DNA of 10,396 nucleotides from Leptolyngbya sp. SIO4C5 (GCA_010671965.1 JAAHIC010000092.1:1-10396); one strand, 5' to 3'. Numbered from the stretch's first letter, positions 1 through 8,101 are shown. The notes: generated by a model not told the origin, from the letters alone. A program made the numbers and translations.

Positions 1-81
1 GGCCGGCCGAGATGGATGACGGGGTAGAGCGCCGCCGCGAAGACGGCGGAGACCGCTTCGCCGAGGCGATCGCGGTCTCCT
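1..81 (-). other. Foreign-looking fragment resembling NrfD/ActC membrane subunit
   Basis: Read on the minus strand, one frame is open throughout and gives a peptide containing RLGEAVSAVFAAALYPVIHL followed by GR. The run 'YPVIHLGR' resembles the conserved helix end 'FPLLHLGRPW' of NrfD/ActC/PsrC quinol-interacting membrane subunits. Local GC is about 74%, and about 80% of third codon positions are G or C, far above the cyanobacterial genes that follow. Only about 27 codons are visible and both ends are cut, by the window edge and by the inverted repeat at 82-106. The family assignment rests on this short motif from memory and is tentative. The open frame with strong GC3 bias makes some real coding sequence likely. 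One HIP1 octamer (66-73) lies here, which is a mild argument against foreign origin. Confidence 0.45.
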
Positions 82-106
82 CCTAGGTTGAGTCCATCAA
101 CCTAGG
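82..106. repeat. Perfect 10-bp inverted repeat at a probable contig junction
   Basis: CCTAGGTTGA (82-91) and TCAACCTAGG (97-106) are exact reverse complements separated by the 5-base loop GTCCA. The repeat sits exactly where base composition changes from very GC-rich to ordinary and where the frame of the left fragment is broken. The right arm is in frame with the outer-membrane protein fragment (reading V-E-S-I-N-L-G-V), so it probably belongs to the cyanobacterial side. It may be the sequence at which two unrelated molecules were joined during amplification or assembly. A natural hairpin is the alternative. Confidence 0.7.
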
Positions 107-326
107 TGTGCGCCTGCAGGTAGTGCCCTCACGGACTGGGGCTGCTGATGTTTCGCTAACACAGACCTGGGTGGCTCCTTACAGCGAGGAAGAAGTGGGA
201 CTCACCACGCTGTCATTTGGCTATGCCCTTACCCCCCAATGGCGGCTGTCAACTGACATTCAGTTGCAAAACTCAAAACAGCGGCAGGACAGTCGAGTCG
301 GCGTAGTCGCCGAATGGATGCTTTAG
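87..326 (+). CDS. C-terminal fragment of a probable outer-membrane beta-barrel protein
   Basis: The frame is open from just after a TAG at 84-86 and ends with TAG at 324-326. It has no credible own start: the GTG at 108 has no Shine-Dalgarno sequence and would begin in the middle of a strand-like segment. The last 79 residues alternate polar and hydrophobic positions (for example LTTLSFGYAL, RLSTDIQLQN and RVGVVAEWML), the pattern of amphipathic beta strands joined by short polar turns, and the chain ends at a strand, as porins and transporter barrels do. I read it as the 3' end of a barrel protein whose 5' part was lost at the junction near 82-106. I cannot assign a specific family. The expected location is the outer membrane. 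Confidence 0.5.
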   Translation, partial: VESINLGVRLQVVPSRTGAADVSLTQTWVAPYSEEEVGLTTLSFGYALTPQWRLSTDIQLQNSKQRQDSRVGVVAEWML

Positions 327-423
327 ATGTGATGGGGTCGGAAATTTGTGCTAATTTTAAACCTGAGCTGACCTGCTGGGTCGGGCGATATGCTTATGGT
401 TAAAAATTGGTCATAGGTGGTGT

Positions 424-440
424 TGCTATCTCCCATAGCA
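424..440. repeat. Small hairpin in the region upstream of rpsU
   Basis: TGCTAT (424-429) and ATAGCA (435-440) form a perfect 6-bp stem with a 5-base loop. It lies about 100 bases past the barrel-protein stop and about 80 bases before rpsU. A loosely T-rich stretch begins some 12 bases later, too far for a typical intrinsic terminator. It could be a weak terminator for the upstream gene or part of the rpsU leader. I see nothing else firm between 327 and 518. Confidence 0.3.
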
Positions 441-518
441 GAGCGGCTGAAGTTTTAATTTTGTAGTAGCTTACTATTTTTGCTGAATAGGCTGTAGACG
501 CAAAGACATCAGAACGAT

Positions 519-695
519 ATGACTCAGGTTGTAGTTGGTGAAAACGAAGGAATTGAATCCGCACTGCGTCGTTTCAAGCGGCAGGTTTCCAAAGCAGGCA
601 TTTTCTCAGAAGTTAAGCGGCGGCGGCATTTTGAAACGCCCCAGGAAAAGCGCAAACGTAAGGCAGTCGCTCGCCGGAAAAAGCGTTTTCGGTAG
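519..695 (+). CDS. rpsU: 30S ribosomal protein bS21
   Basis: The 58-residue product begins [20 protein letters not shown] and continues with a long Arg/Lys-rich helix ending ARRKKRFR, the full-length form of bS21. The protein sits on the 30S subunit near the 3' end of 16S rRNA and takes part in initiation. The conserved N-terminal strand, the E-S-A-L-R-R-F-K-R helix and the K-A-G-I-F-S-E-V turn are all present. The ATG at 519 gives the normal family start; no clear Shine-Dalgarno sequence precedes it. The gene is followed by two hairpins, the second a good terminator, so it is probably monocistronic. Confidence 0.95.
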   Translation: MTQVVVGENEGIESALRRFKRQVSKAGIFSEVKRRRHFETPQEKRKRKAVARRKKRFR

Positions 696-719
696 GCTAG
701 CCGTCTGCTAAACCTCTTT

Positions 720-769
720 AACTGCGATCGCGCTGATGTAGCTTTACTGGCTGAAGTGCGATCGCAGTT
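720..769 (+). repeat. 12-bp inverted repeat with a HIP1 octamer in each arm
   Basis: AACTGCGATCGC (720-731) and GCGATCGCAGTT (758-769) are exact reverse complements around a 26-base loop. Each arm carries one HIP1 octamer. It lies 24 bases after the rpsU stop and ahead of the terminator hairpin at 793-829. No T-run follows, so alone it is not a classical terminator, but it would form a stable 3' stem on the rpsU transcript and could block exonucleases. Confidence 0.65.
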
Positions 770-792
770 GCTTTAAAGCCTTCAACTGACAG

Positions 793-829
793 AGAGAGCG
801 CTATAGCGAGAGTTCAGCGCTCTTTTTTT
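793..829 (+). terminator. Intrinsic terminator downstream of rpsU
   Basis: AGAGCGCT (795-802) pairs with AGCGCTCT (816-823), extended outward by an A-T pair and a wobble pair, and leads straight into a run of seven T (823-829). It lies about 100 bases past the rpsU stop and ends that transcription unit before pgm. Confidence 0.8.
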
Positions 830-881
830 GGCCTGAGAACTTGGTGGTTGTGGTGGATTTTGCAAAAACCCTAGCCAGAGA

Positions 882-2625
<1,744 letters not shown>

Positions 2626-2646
2626 CAGCGGTATCAAAGAGATAGG

Positions 2647-2682
2647 AAGCGAGGTTATGCAGGTGACATAACCTCGCTTTTT
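2647..2682 (+). terminator. Intrinsic terminator downstream of pgm
   Basis: AAGCGAGGTTATG (2647-2659) and CATAACCTCGCTT (2667-2679) form a perfect 13-bp stem with a 7-base loop, continuing into a run of five T (2678-2682). It starts 21 bases after the pgm stop. Confidence 0.9.
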
Positions 2683-2702
2683 CGGATAGAGGCCGCCGGG
2701 CA

Positions 2703-2720
2703 ATCATTCTTTAGAACGAT
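2703..2720. repeat. Imperfect dyad upstream of the rubredoxin gene
   Basis: ATCATTCT (2703-2710) and AGAACGAT (2713-2720) are complementary at seven of eight positions, with TT between them. The dyad lies between the pgm terminator and the rubredoxin gene, where a promoter is expected, so an operator role is possible. A dyad this short can also arise by chance. Confidence 0.25.
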
Positions 2721-2773
2721 GGTGGAGCTACCCGTGGCTGATATTATCCGCACTGTATGTCAAGATTTACGGA

Positions 2774-2941
2774 ATGAAAAAATATCGCTGTACCCTTTGC
2801 GGATACATTTACAATCCAGAGCAGGGAGATCCTGACTCAGGTATTGAGCCGGGAACTGCCTTTGAAGATATTGCCGATGATTGGGTCTGTCCTCAATGCG
2901 GTGCTACCAAGTCTCAGTTTGAACCCGTTGATGCCGAATAG
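2774..2941 (+). CDS. Rubredoxin, small soluble form
   Basis: The 55-residue product starts [20 protein letters not shown] and contains CTLCG (Cys6 and Cys9) and CPQCG (Cys39 and Cys42), the two CxxCG knuckles that bind a single iron in rubredoxins. The [20 protein letters not shown] stretch between them is typical of the family. It carries single electrons in the cytoplasm. It has no C-terminal membrane helix, unlike the longer cyanobacterial RubA of photosystem assembly, so it is a different rubredoxin; its partner cannot be told from the sequence. The ATG at 2774 gives the standard family length. The frame is open further upstream but has no ATG there. Only a weak GGA precedes the start. 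The membrane-protein gene begins 42 bases downstream. Confidence 0.93.
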   Translation: MKKYRCTLCGYIYNPEQGDPDSGIEPGTAFEDIADDWVCPQCGATKSQFEPVDAE

Positions 2942-2983
2942 CAGAGCCTAAGAATTGCGATCGCTAACCGCATTTAAGGAGAA

Positions 2984-3466
2984 ATGGGAGTGATTAACAA
3001 ACAGCCTCATCGGTCTAAAAAATCTGGCTCAAACAGATTTTTGAATATTATCAACTTCCTGGCGATCGCCACAACTGTTGCTCTGTTGGGTGGCTTTACT
3101 ATTTACTTTATAATTACCAGTTTTTTGAACGATGTAGGCTCAGGCATACGCAGCTTGGCCGCGACTTCTCTGCCTATTATTGTTCTGACCTATATTGGTA
3201 AGTATAGTCAGCTTTTTCGCTCACAGCACCGCGTTCCTTTATTCAATATATTTTTTGTTTATGCAGTTTGGCTAATCATTCTCATGCTTGTGGTCAGGCT
3301 GCTTTCGCAAGAAGCTTTTCCGATTGGCGAGCTTTTATTTTCCAGCACATTGGCCACTATCTTTTGGCGAGACGATAGCAAGTCGTTTCGAGGAATTCTA
3401 TCCTGTAGCTATGGAGTTTTAGTCGGCTTTTTAGTCTACATAATTTTCTTATTTCCCTTCGTTTAA
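2984..3466 (+). CDS. Four-helix membrane protein of unknown function
   Basis: I do not recognise this 160-residue protein. It has a basic, polar N-terminus (residues 1-19, with several Lys and Arg) and then four hydrophobic segments at about 20-47, 55-72, 84-107 and 142-160, the last reaching the C-terminus. The basic N-terminus suggests an inner-membrane protein with that end in the cytoplasm. No cysteine pairs, histidine clusters or catalytic motifs stand out. AAGGAG (2976-2981) lies only two bases before the ATG at 2984; the in-frame GTG at 2990 has better spacing (8 bases) and may be the true start. The ridA gene begins 13 bases after the stop, so the two are probably co-transcribed. The coding DNA looks more AT-rich than its neighbours. 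Confidence 0.8.
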   Translation: MGVINKQPHRSKKSGSNRFLNIINFLAIATTVALLGGFTIYFIITSFLNDVGSGIRSLAATSLPIIVLTYIGKYSQLFRSQHRVPLFNIFFVYAVWLIILMLVVRLLSQEAFPIGELLFSSTLATIFWRDDSKSFRGILSCSYGVLVGFLVYIIFLFPFV

Positions 3467-3479
3467 CGCCAGCCCTTTT

Positions 3480-3869
3480 ATGCCTGAATTTATTACGCTG
3501 TCAGATCAGCTACCGCCCGTAGCTCCCTACTCTCATGCTGTTAAAGCGGGCGATTTTCTCTTTGTTACCGGACAGCTCGCCGAAGATCCTGCCACTGGAA
3601 AAGTGATTAAAGGCCCGATTGTGGAGCAAACTCATCGGGTGATGGAAAATCTACAGATAGTCTTGGCGAAAGCGGGAACAGATCTAACTCAGGTAGTTAT
3701 GGCTCGCATTTTTATTACTGATTTTCGCTACTATGAAGCCGTCAATCAGGTCTATGCTTCTTACTTTACGCCGGGACGCTTTCCTGGACGCACCACGGTT
3801 GGCGTTCTCGGCCTTGCAGACTTTGGCGATGTGGAAATTGATCTCATTGCCTATTGTGGCAAGGAATAA
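3480..3869 (+). CDS. RidA (YjgF/YER057c/UK114) family protein
   Basis: The 129-residue protein has the length and fold pattern of RidA enamine/imine deaminases, which hydrolyse the reactive 2-aminoacrylate-type intermediates released by PLP enzymes. Visible family marks are PYSHAVKAGDFLFVTGQ near the start, the HRVMENLQIVLAKAG helix, and FPGRTTVGVLGLADFGDVEIDLIAY at the end. Arg104 matches the carboxylate-binding arginine of archetypal RidA (Arg105 in E. coli); an Asp stands where E. coli RidA has Glu in the final IEIEAIA-like strand, so it could belong to a side subgroup with a different substrate. The protein is cytoplasmic and probably trimeric, as the family is. No Shine-Dalgarno sequence is evident at the ATG, consistent with translation following from the membrane-protein gene 13 bases upstream. 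Confidence 0.92.
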   Translation: MPEFITLSDQLPPVAPYSHAVKAGDFLFVTGQLAEDPATGKVIKGPIVEQTHRVMENLQIVLAKAGTDLTQVVMARIFITDFRYYEAVNQVYASYFTPGRFPGRTTVGVLGLADFGDVEIDLIAYCGKE

Positions 3870-3876
3870 ATAAGGT

Positions 3877-3888
3877 ACCCGCGCGGGT
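3877..3888. repeat. 12-bp GC-rich perfect palindrome between ridA and the peroxidase gene
   Basis: ACCCGCGCGGGT is its own reverse complement. It begins 8 bases after the ridA stop and about 100 bases before the peroxidase start. No T-run follows, so it is not a terminator. A protein-binding site is possible. The rest of 3889-3977 shows no promoter I can support. Confidence 0.35.
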
Positions 3889-3990
3889 GATGCCGCCCCT
3901 ATCCAAAACTTGCCATGCTGTGAACGAGTTCGGGACGTAACGTAGTCTGAACTTTTCTTTATCAACAAGTTTTCTATAGGAGCATACTCT

Positions 3991-5406
3991 ATGAGTCGTC
4001 ACGGCATGACGCCCCTGCGTGCGGGTTGTATTCCTCCCTCTCCTTTTTACCAAGATGGCGGCAAATTTGGCCGAATTTTTTCTTCTCTCGCGCCTCTAAT
4101 CTCAGAGCACGAAGCCTTAGTCAACCTAGGTAAAATCGGCGGGCCAATGGATGAAGGCACTGGGGATGACGCTGCAGGTGAAAGTAGAACGATTCCGGCA
4201 GGCTTTACTTTCCTCGGTCAGTTTATCGACCACGACATTACCTTAGATACCACCTCTAGCCTAGAGCGGCAAAATGATCCGACGGCTATTCGTAACTTTC
4301 GGACACCTGTTTTAGAGCTTGACAATGTCTATGGTTCCGGCCCAGAAGCCAGTCCTTATCTCTATGACCAGGAAAATCCGGCCAAACTGCTAATCGGCAC
4401 TGCGTCCAATCCCAGCTACGATCTGCCGCGTAACCGCCAAAATCGGGCACTGATTGGCGATCCCCGCAACGACGAAAACTTAGTTGTTTCTCAACTGCAT
4501 TTAGCTTTTCTCAAGTTCCACAACGCTGTAGTCGATCATCTTAAGCAGCGAGGAGTAGGAGGCGCTGATCTGTTCCATGAGGCCCAGCAAACTGTCCGCT
4601 GGCACTATCAGTGGATTGTACTGCATGAGTATCTGCCTCTCATTGTGGGTCAGCCGTTGCTGGACAATATTCAGGAGCAGGGACGTCAGTTTTATCAGTT
4701 TGGCCAAGAACCCTTTATTCCGGTTGAGTTCTCAGTAGCTGCATTTCGCTTGGGTCATAGCCAGGTGCGCAATAGCTTTCAAATTAACGATCAGGTCAGC
4801 GCTAAGCTATTTGACCTCAGTTTTTTCAATGGCGTACCTGTTGGCAAGGCCGTTGACTGGCGCAATTTCTTTAAAATTGATCGTAAGCGTCCGCCTCAGT
4901 TCAGCAAAAAACTGGATGCCAAAATTGCTTCTATTTTGCTGAAGCTGCCCTTCATTCCGCCCTCAGAAGAAGCTTCATTAGCTACCCGCAATCTTCTGCG
5001 AGGCCAGTCTTTCAGCTTGCCTTCGGGTCAAGCAGTAACTTGCGCAATGGGTTTAGAACCGTTAAGCGATGAGCAACTGGAGATTGCGCCTCTGGGTTTC
5101 GCGGCAGCGCCCCTCTGGTATTACATCTTGAAGGAAGCGGAAATTTTAGGGAAGGGTGAAACGCTCGGCCCGGTGGGAGGTCGCCTAGTTGCGGAAGTCT
5201 TCTTAGGGCTGCTAGAAGGTGACTATCTCTCTTATCAAAACGTGCATCCCTGCTGGAAGCCAACCCTACCGGCAGCCGTACCCGGTACCTTTACGATGGC
5301 TGACCTGCTCCGATTTGCAGGCGTTGCGGAGGGGGCTTCAGCCGATCAAGACGGGGATGATGATGAGAGAGATGAAGGCGGTGATGACGACGATGATGAG
5401 GATTAA
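3991..5406 (+). CDS. Animal-type heme peroxidase
   Basis: The 471-residue protein belongs to the peroxidase-cyclooxygenase (animal heme peroxidase) superfamily. The distal-side motif FLGQFIDHDIT places the distal histidine at His81. IGDPRNDEN gives the catalytic Arg159 with Glu162 three residues on, matching the Arg-x-x-Glu of myeloperoxidase. FRLGHSQVRNSF gives the proximal heme ligand His256. NLLRG...LPSGQ (334-347) is the C-terminal motif seen in bacterial members. These residues predict an active enzyme oxidising a halide or organic substrate with peroxide; the substrate cannot be told. No signal peptide is visible. The last 20 residues are nearly all Asp, Glu and Gly, a low-complexity acidic tail. 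AGGAG (3978-3982), 8 bases before the ATG, supports the start. A terminator follows, so this is the last gene of the plus-strand block. Confidence 0.92.
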   Translation: MSRHGMTPLRAGCIPPSPFYQDGGKFGRIFSSLAPLISEHEALVNLGKIGGPMDEGTGDDAAGESRTIPAGFTFLGQFIDHDITLDTTSSLERQNDPTAIRNFRTPVLELDNVYGSGPEASPYLYDQENPAKLLIGTASNPSYDLPRNRQNRALIGDPRNDENLVVSQLHLAFLKFHNAVVDHLKQRGVGGADLFHEAQQTVRWHYQWIVLHEYLPLIVGQPLLDNIQEQGRQFYQFGQEPFIPVEFSVAAFRLGHSQVRNSFQINDQVSAKLFDLSFFNGVPVGKAVDWRNFFKIDRKRPPQFSKKLDAKIASILLKLPFIPPSEEASLATRNLLRGQSFSLPSGQAVTCAMGLEPLSDEQLEIAPLGFAAAPLWYYILKEAEILGKGETLGPVGGRLVAEVFLGLLEGDYLSYQNVHPCWKPTLPAAVPGTFTMADLLRFAGVAEGASADQDGDDDERDEGGDDDDDED

Positions 5407-5474
5407 AGCAACGCTTTAGTAGTCGCGGCTCAGCGAATGCTTAAAAGAGTTGAATATTCTTCCTGTTGAAAATT

Positions 5475-5512
5475 ATGCGAAGGAAGCTTTGAGCTATTCT
5501 TCGCATTTTTTT
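5475..5512 (+). terminator. Intrinsic terminator after the peroxidase gene
   Basis: ATGCGAAG (5475-5482) pairs with CTTCGCAT (5499-5506), with one more A-T and one wobble pair inside, followed by seven T (5506-5512). Read on the minus strand, the same stem is followed by a weaker TAATTTTC, so it may also stop transcripts arriving from rsgA. Confidence 0.85.
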
Positions 5513-5526
5513 AGGGCGATCGCCCT
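5513..5526. repeat. 14-bp palindrome with HIP1 core between convergent genes
   Basis: AGGGCGATCGCCCT is a perfect palindrome that extends a HIP1 octamer by three bases on each side. It directly abuts the T-run of the terminator and lies 19 bases past the rsgA stop on the other strand. It is probably a HIP1 site in a spot where it does no harm. Confidence 0.6.
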
Positions 5527-5545
5527 GTCGAGACCTTAACGGGAG

Positions 5546-6745
5546 CTAATCATCTAGCGATCGCTCTTCCCAATCTTCGACGCTACCAGTCGTCTCTGTT
5601 AGATCTAAATAGAGATCTTGCAGGGCTTGGTTTTGACTCCGCCGAGAACGGCGACGATATTTTTTAGCCTGCAGCTTAGGTTCTGCCTGAAGACCTGATT
5701 CCGTCGTCTTAAATTTGACCGTGGATTCGCGATCAGACTGCTGCTCTAGCAGCACTTGCTGGGCGATCGCTTCCTCTAGCATTGTCAAATAGTAGTCGTA
5801 GCGTTCCCAATCCCCTCGCACCGCACAGCCCGGTTCATCCCGGTGCAGGCAGTTGTTGAACTGACAGTCGCTTTGCTGCAGCCGTTGCCGAATCTCTGGG
5901 AACAGCCAGGATAGCTGCTGCGGTTGGCAGATAACATCAGGTTGATTGAATCCTGGCGTGTCGGCAATGAATCCGCCCGTAGGTAGCTCAAAGAGTTCAA
6001 CATGCCGCGTGGTGTGGCGACCGCGCCCTAACTTACCTGATACCTGACTGGTTCGTAAATCGAGCTGGGGCACAAGCTGATTGATCAGGCTGGACTTACC
6101 TACGCCGGAGGGGCCTGAAACAATCGTAATTTTATTTCGTAGCCGCATTTGTAGAGCAGGCAGAGCAGCGCCTTGCTGGACGCTGAGCGAAATGGACTGA
6201 TAGCCCCACCCTTGCAGGCGATCGCACCAAGCTTGCTGAACGCTAGCCGATACCAAATCGCGCTTATTGAGGCAGACAGAAACAGCCATGTCGGTTGACT
6301 CAGCTTTTACCAAAAAGCGGCTGAGCTGATAGGGATCTGGTTCTGGTTCAGCCAGCGCAAAGACCAATAAAATTTGGTTAGCATTGGCGACCGGCGGGCG
6401 ATCCAGGAAAGTCTGTCGGGGTTGTACCTCAGCGATCGCACCGCGCTCCCCTTCCCAGTCAGGTTCTTCTATCCGAACGCGATCGCCCACAATCACCCGC
6501 TGACCCATTTTCTTCAGCCGCGATCGCCGCGTACAGAGGAGCTGCGTTACGGCTGGAGATGCTGGCTGAGCTGCTACATCACTGGCCGCTCGATCAAGCT
6601 TGATGAAATAAAAATTTGCCTGAACGGCTAAAACGGTGCCCCAAAGCGTGCTTTCAGGGCCGTTGGCGGCTAATTCGGCTGGGGGTGGCTGCTTAAGTGG
6701 CTCCACAGAACTAAGGCTTGCGAACCTGGACGACAAAATAGTCAT
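5546..6745 (-). CDS. rsgA: Small ribosomal subunit biogenesis GTPase RsgA
   Basis: RsgA is a circularly permuted GTPase that binds the 30S subunit late in assembly and checks its decoding centre. From the ATG at 6745 (399 residues) the order is OB-fold (from LWGTVLAVQANFYFIKL), then the permuted G-motifs NKRD (160-163), GPSGVGKSS (211-219), a GRGRHTT switch and DTPG (262-265), then the zinc knuckle C-x4-C-x-H-x5-C (Cys294, Cys299, His301, Cys307). A C-terminal tail with a KKYRRRSRR cluster and an acidic end follows; such tails occur in cyanobacterial members. The start is uncertain: an ATG at 6772 overlaps the upstream gene by 62 bases, the ATG at 6745 by 35, and a GTG at 6706 lies 4 bases beyond its stop. 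None has a clear Shine-Dalgarno sequence, and family homology begins downstream of all three. Last gene of the dnaK cluster. Confidence 0.94.
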   Translation of the reverse strand: MTILSSRFASLSSVEPLKQPPPAELAANGPESTLWGTVLAVQANFYFIKLDRAASDVAAQPASPAVTQLLCTRRSRLKKMGQRVIVGDRVRIEEPDWEGERGAIAEVQPRQTFLDRPPVANANQILLVFALAEPEPDPYQLSRFLVKAESTDMAVSVCLNKRDLVSASVQQAWCDRLQGWGYQSISLSVQQGAALPALQMRLRNKITIVSGPSGVGKSSLINQLVPQLDLRTSQVSGKLGRGRHTTRHVELFELPTGGFIADTPGFNQPDVICQPQQLSWLFPEIRQRLQQSDCQFNNCLHRDEPGCAVRGDWERYDYYLTMLEEAIAQQVLLEQQSDRESTVKFKTTESGLQAEPKLQAKKYRRRSRRSQNQALQDLYLDLTETTGSVEDWEERSLDD

Positions 6746-6974
6746 CACGTGGCTGCAACTGTTCCACTGCATAGCCTGCCATCGTCAAGCTGTCGGGGAC
6801 TTGTTCGATCGGTTCTCCTGCATCCAGCCAAACTTCCAGCAGCGTACCGGCGGCCATCCGCTCTAGCTTTAGCTTGGTGCGTACGAAGTTGAGTGGGCAG
6901 GGAGTACCTCGCAGATCAAGCTGATCGTCAGCCGAACGCATGGAGTTTTGAGGTGTTGAAAAAGACGGGTTCAT
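6711..6974 (-). CDS. TusA-family sulfur-carrier protein with CPLN motif
   Basis: The 87-residue protein has the TusA/SirA fold signature [20 protein letters not shown], with the sulfur-accepting cysteine at Cys26. TusA-family proteins hold a persulfide on this cysteine and pass it on, for example to tRNA thiolation or molybdenum cofactor synthesis. The classical motif is CPxP; here the fourth position is Asn (CPLN), so the acceptor partner may differ. The rest ([21 protein letters not shown] and a final strand YFVVQVRKP) matches the beta-alpha-beta-alpha-beta-beta plan. The start codon overlaps the dnaJ stop as ATGA, which fixes the start at 6974 and implies translational coupling. It is followed directly by rsgA. 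The cellular target is unknown. Confidence 0.87.
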   Translation of the reverse strand: MNPSFSTPQNSMRSADDQLDLRGTPCPLNFVRTKLKLERMAAGTLLEVWLDAGEPIEQVPDSLTMAGYAVEQLQPRDDYFVVQVRKP

Positions 6975-8089
6975 CCGCGAAACAGCCCTCCCAAAAAGCC
7001 ACCGCCTTTGCCGATGCGATCGCCTCTTACCTCTGCCAGCTGTTCTAATAGCTCTCGCTCTTCTGGCTTGAGCTTAGTAGGAATTTCAAGCAGTACCGTC
7101 AGCAGGTGATCGCCTCGGCTAACAGGATTGCCAAGACGCGGCACGCCGTGGTTTTCTAACTTCAACACCGTATTGGGCTGAGTCCCTGCCGGAATCTGAA
7201 CCTCAACAGGGCCGTCCACCGTATCCACATCCAGCCGACAGCCTAAGATCGCCTGCAGGTAGCTAACTTTGAGATCGGAGAGGACATTGATACCGTCACG
7301 CCTAAACTCTGGATGCTCGTTGACAAACAAATAGACATAGAGATCCCCAGGCGGGCCGTTACGGCGTCCGGCGTCCCCTTCTCCAGAGACTCGTAGCCGA
7401 GTACCATTATCGACGCCTGCCGGCACGGTAATCTTAAGCTTCTTCGCTTCCTGCTTTTGACCGCTGCCGCCACAGACCTCACATTTCTCCTCGACCATTT
7501 CTCCCGTACCGTTACAGGTCGGGCAGGCAGACACCTGTGTAAAGCTACCAAATGGGGTACGAGTAGCACGTCTGACCTGTCCAGCGCCGTTGCAGGTAGA
7601 GCAGGTGCGAGGGCGGGTGCCTGGCTTGGCACCGGAACCGCTGCAGTTAGAACAAGTTTCTAAGTGGCTAATCTTGATCTCTTTCTCGCCACCAAAAATT
7701 GCCTCTTCAAAATCCAGCTTCAGATCCAACCGTAAATCATCACCCCGCACCGGGCCGCGCCGCCGCGCCCCTTGCCCGGTACCACCGGCAAAACCGCTGA
7801 AAAAGCTTTCAAAAATGTCGGCAAAGCCGCCCATATCTGAAAAGTCTTGATAGCCAGCCGCACCGGCACCGCTGACGCCTGCTTCACCAAAGCGATCGTA
7901 GCGGGCCCGGGTTTCTGGCTCAGAAAGCACCTCGTAGGCCCGGTTGATTTCCTTGAAGCGCTCTTCGGCCCCCTCTTCTTTGTTGACATCGGGGTGATAC
8001 TTACGAGCTAGGCGCCGATAGGCGCGCTTTAGCTCATCTGAATCGGCATTGCGGGCGACGCCAAGGATTTCATAGTAGTCACGAGCCAT
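6971..8089 (-). CDS. dnaJ: Chaperone protein DnaJ (Hsp40, class A)
   Basis: The 372-residue co-chaperone stimulates DnaK ATPase and delivers unfolded clients. Domains in order: J-domain (about 4-68) with HPD at 32-34; a Gly/Phe-rich linker (about 70-110); a zinc region with four CxxCxGxG-type repeats (Cys146/149, 163/166, 189/192, 203/206); two C-terminal beta-sandwich substrate domains; and a Gly-rich end [11 protein letters not shown]. All parts of a type I DnaJ are present at normal length. The ATG at 8089 gives the standard [11 protein letters not shown] start; no strong Shine-Dalgarno sequence is seen. It follows dnaK after 96 bases that can form an imperfect stem, and overlaps the TusA-like gene by 4 bases (ATGA). 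Confidence 0.97.
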   Translation of the reverse strand: MARDYYEILGVARNADSDELKRAYRRLARKYHPDVNKEEGAEERFKEINRAYEVLSEPETRARYDRFGEAGVSGAGAAGYQDFSDMGGFADIFESFFSGFAGGTGQGARRRGPVRGDDLRLDLKLDFEEAIFGGEKEIKISHLETCSNCSGSGAKPGTRPRTCSTCNGAGQVRRATRTPFGSFTQVSACPTCNGTGEMVEEKCEVCGGSGQKQEAKKLKITVPAGVDNGTRLRVSGEGDAGRRNGPPGDLYVYLFVNEHPEFRRDGINVLSDLKVSYLQAILGCRLDVDTVDGPVEVQIPAGTQPNTVLKLENHGVPRLGNPVSRGDHLLTVLLEIPTKLKPEERELLEQLAEVRGDRIGKGGGFLGGLFRG

Positions 8090-8101
8090 AAAGCGCTGCT
8101 G

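Noticed and set aside
2696..2773. Upstream in-frame extension of rubredoxin with a hydrophobic stretch ([14 protein letters not shown])
   Set aside because: No ATG is available in this frame, the stretch overlaps the promoter area, and the ATG at 2774 gives the standard rubredoxin N-terminus.
5219..5419. Open frame overlapping the end of the peroxidase gene
   Set aside because: Its Met/Thr-rich end is just the Asp-rich GATGATGAC repeat read in another frame.
7243..7632. Long open frames on both strands inside dnaJ and dnaK
   Set aside because: They overlap well-supported chaperone genes, have Ser/Arg/Pro-rich composition typical of shadow frames and resemble no protein family.
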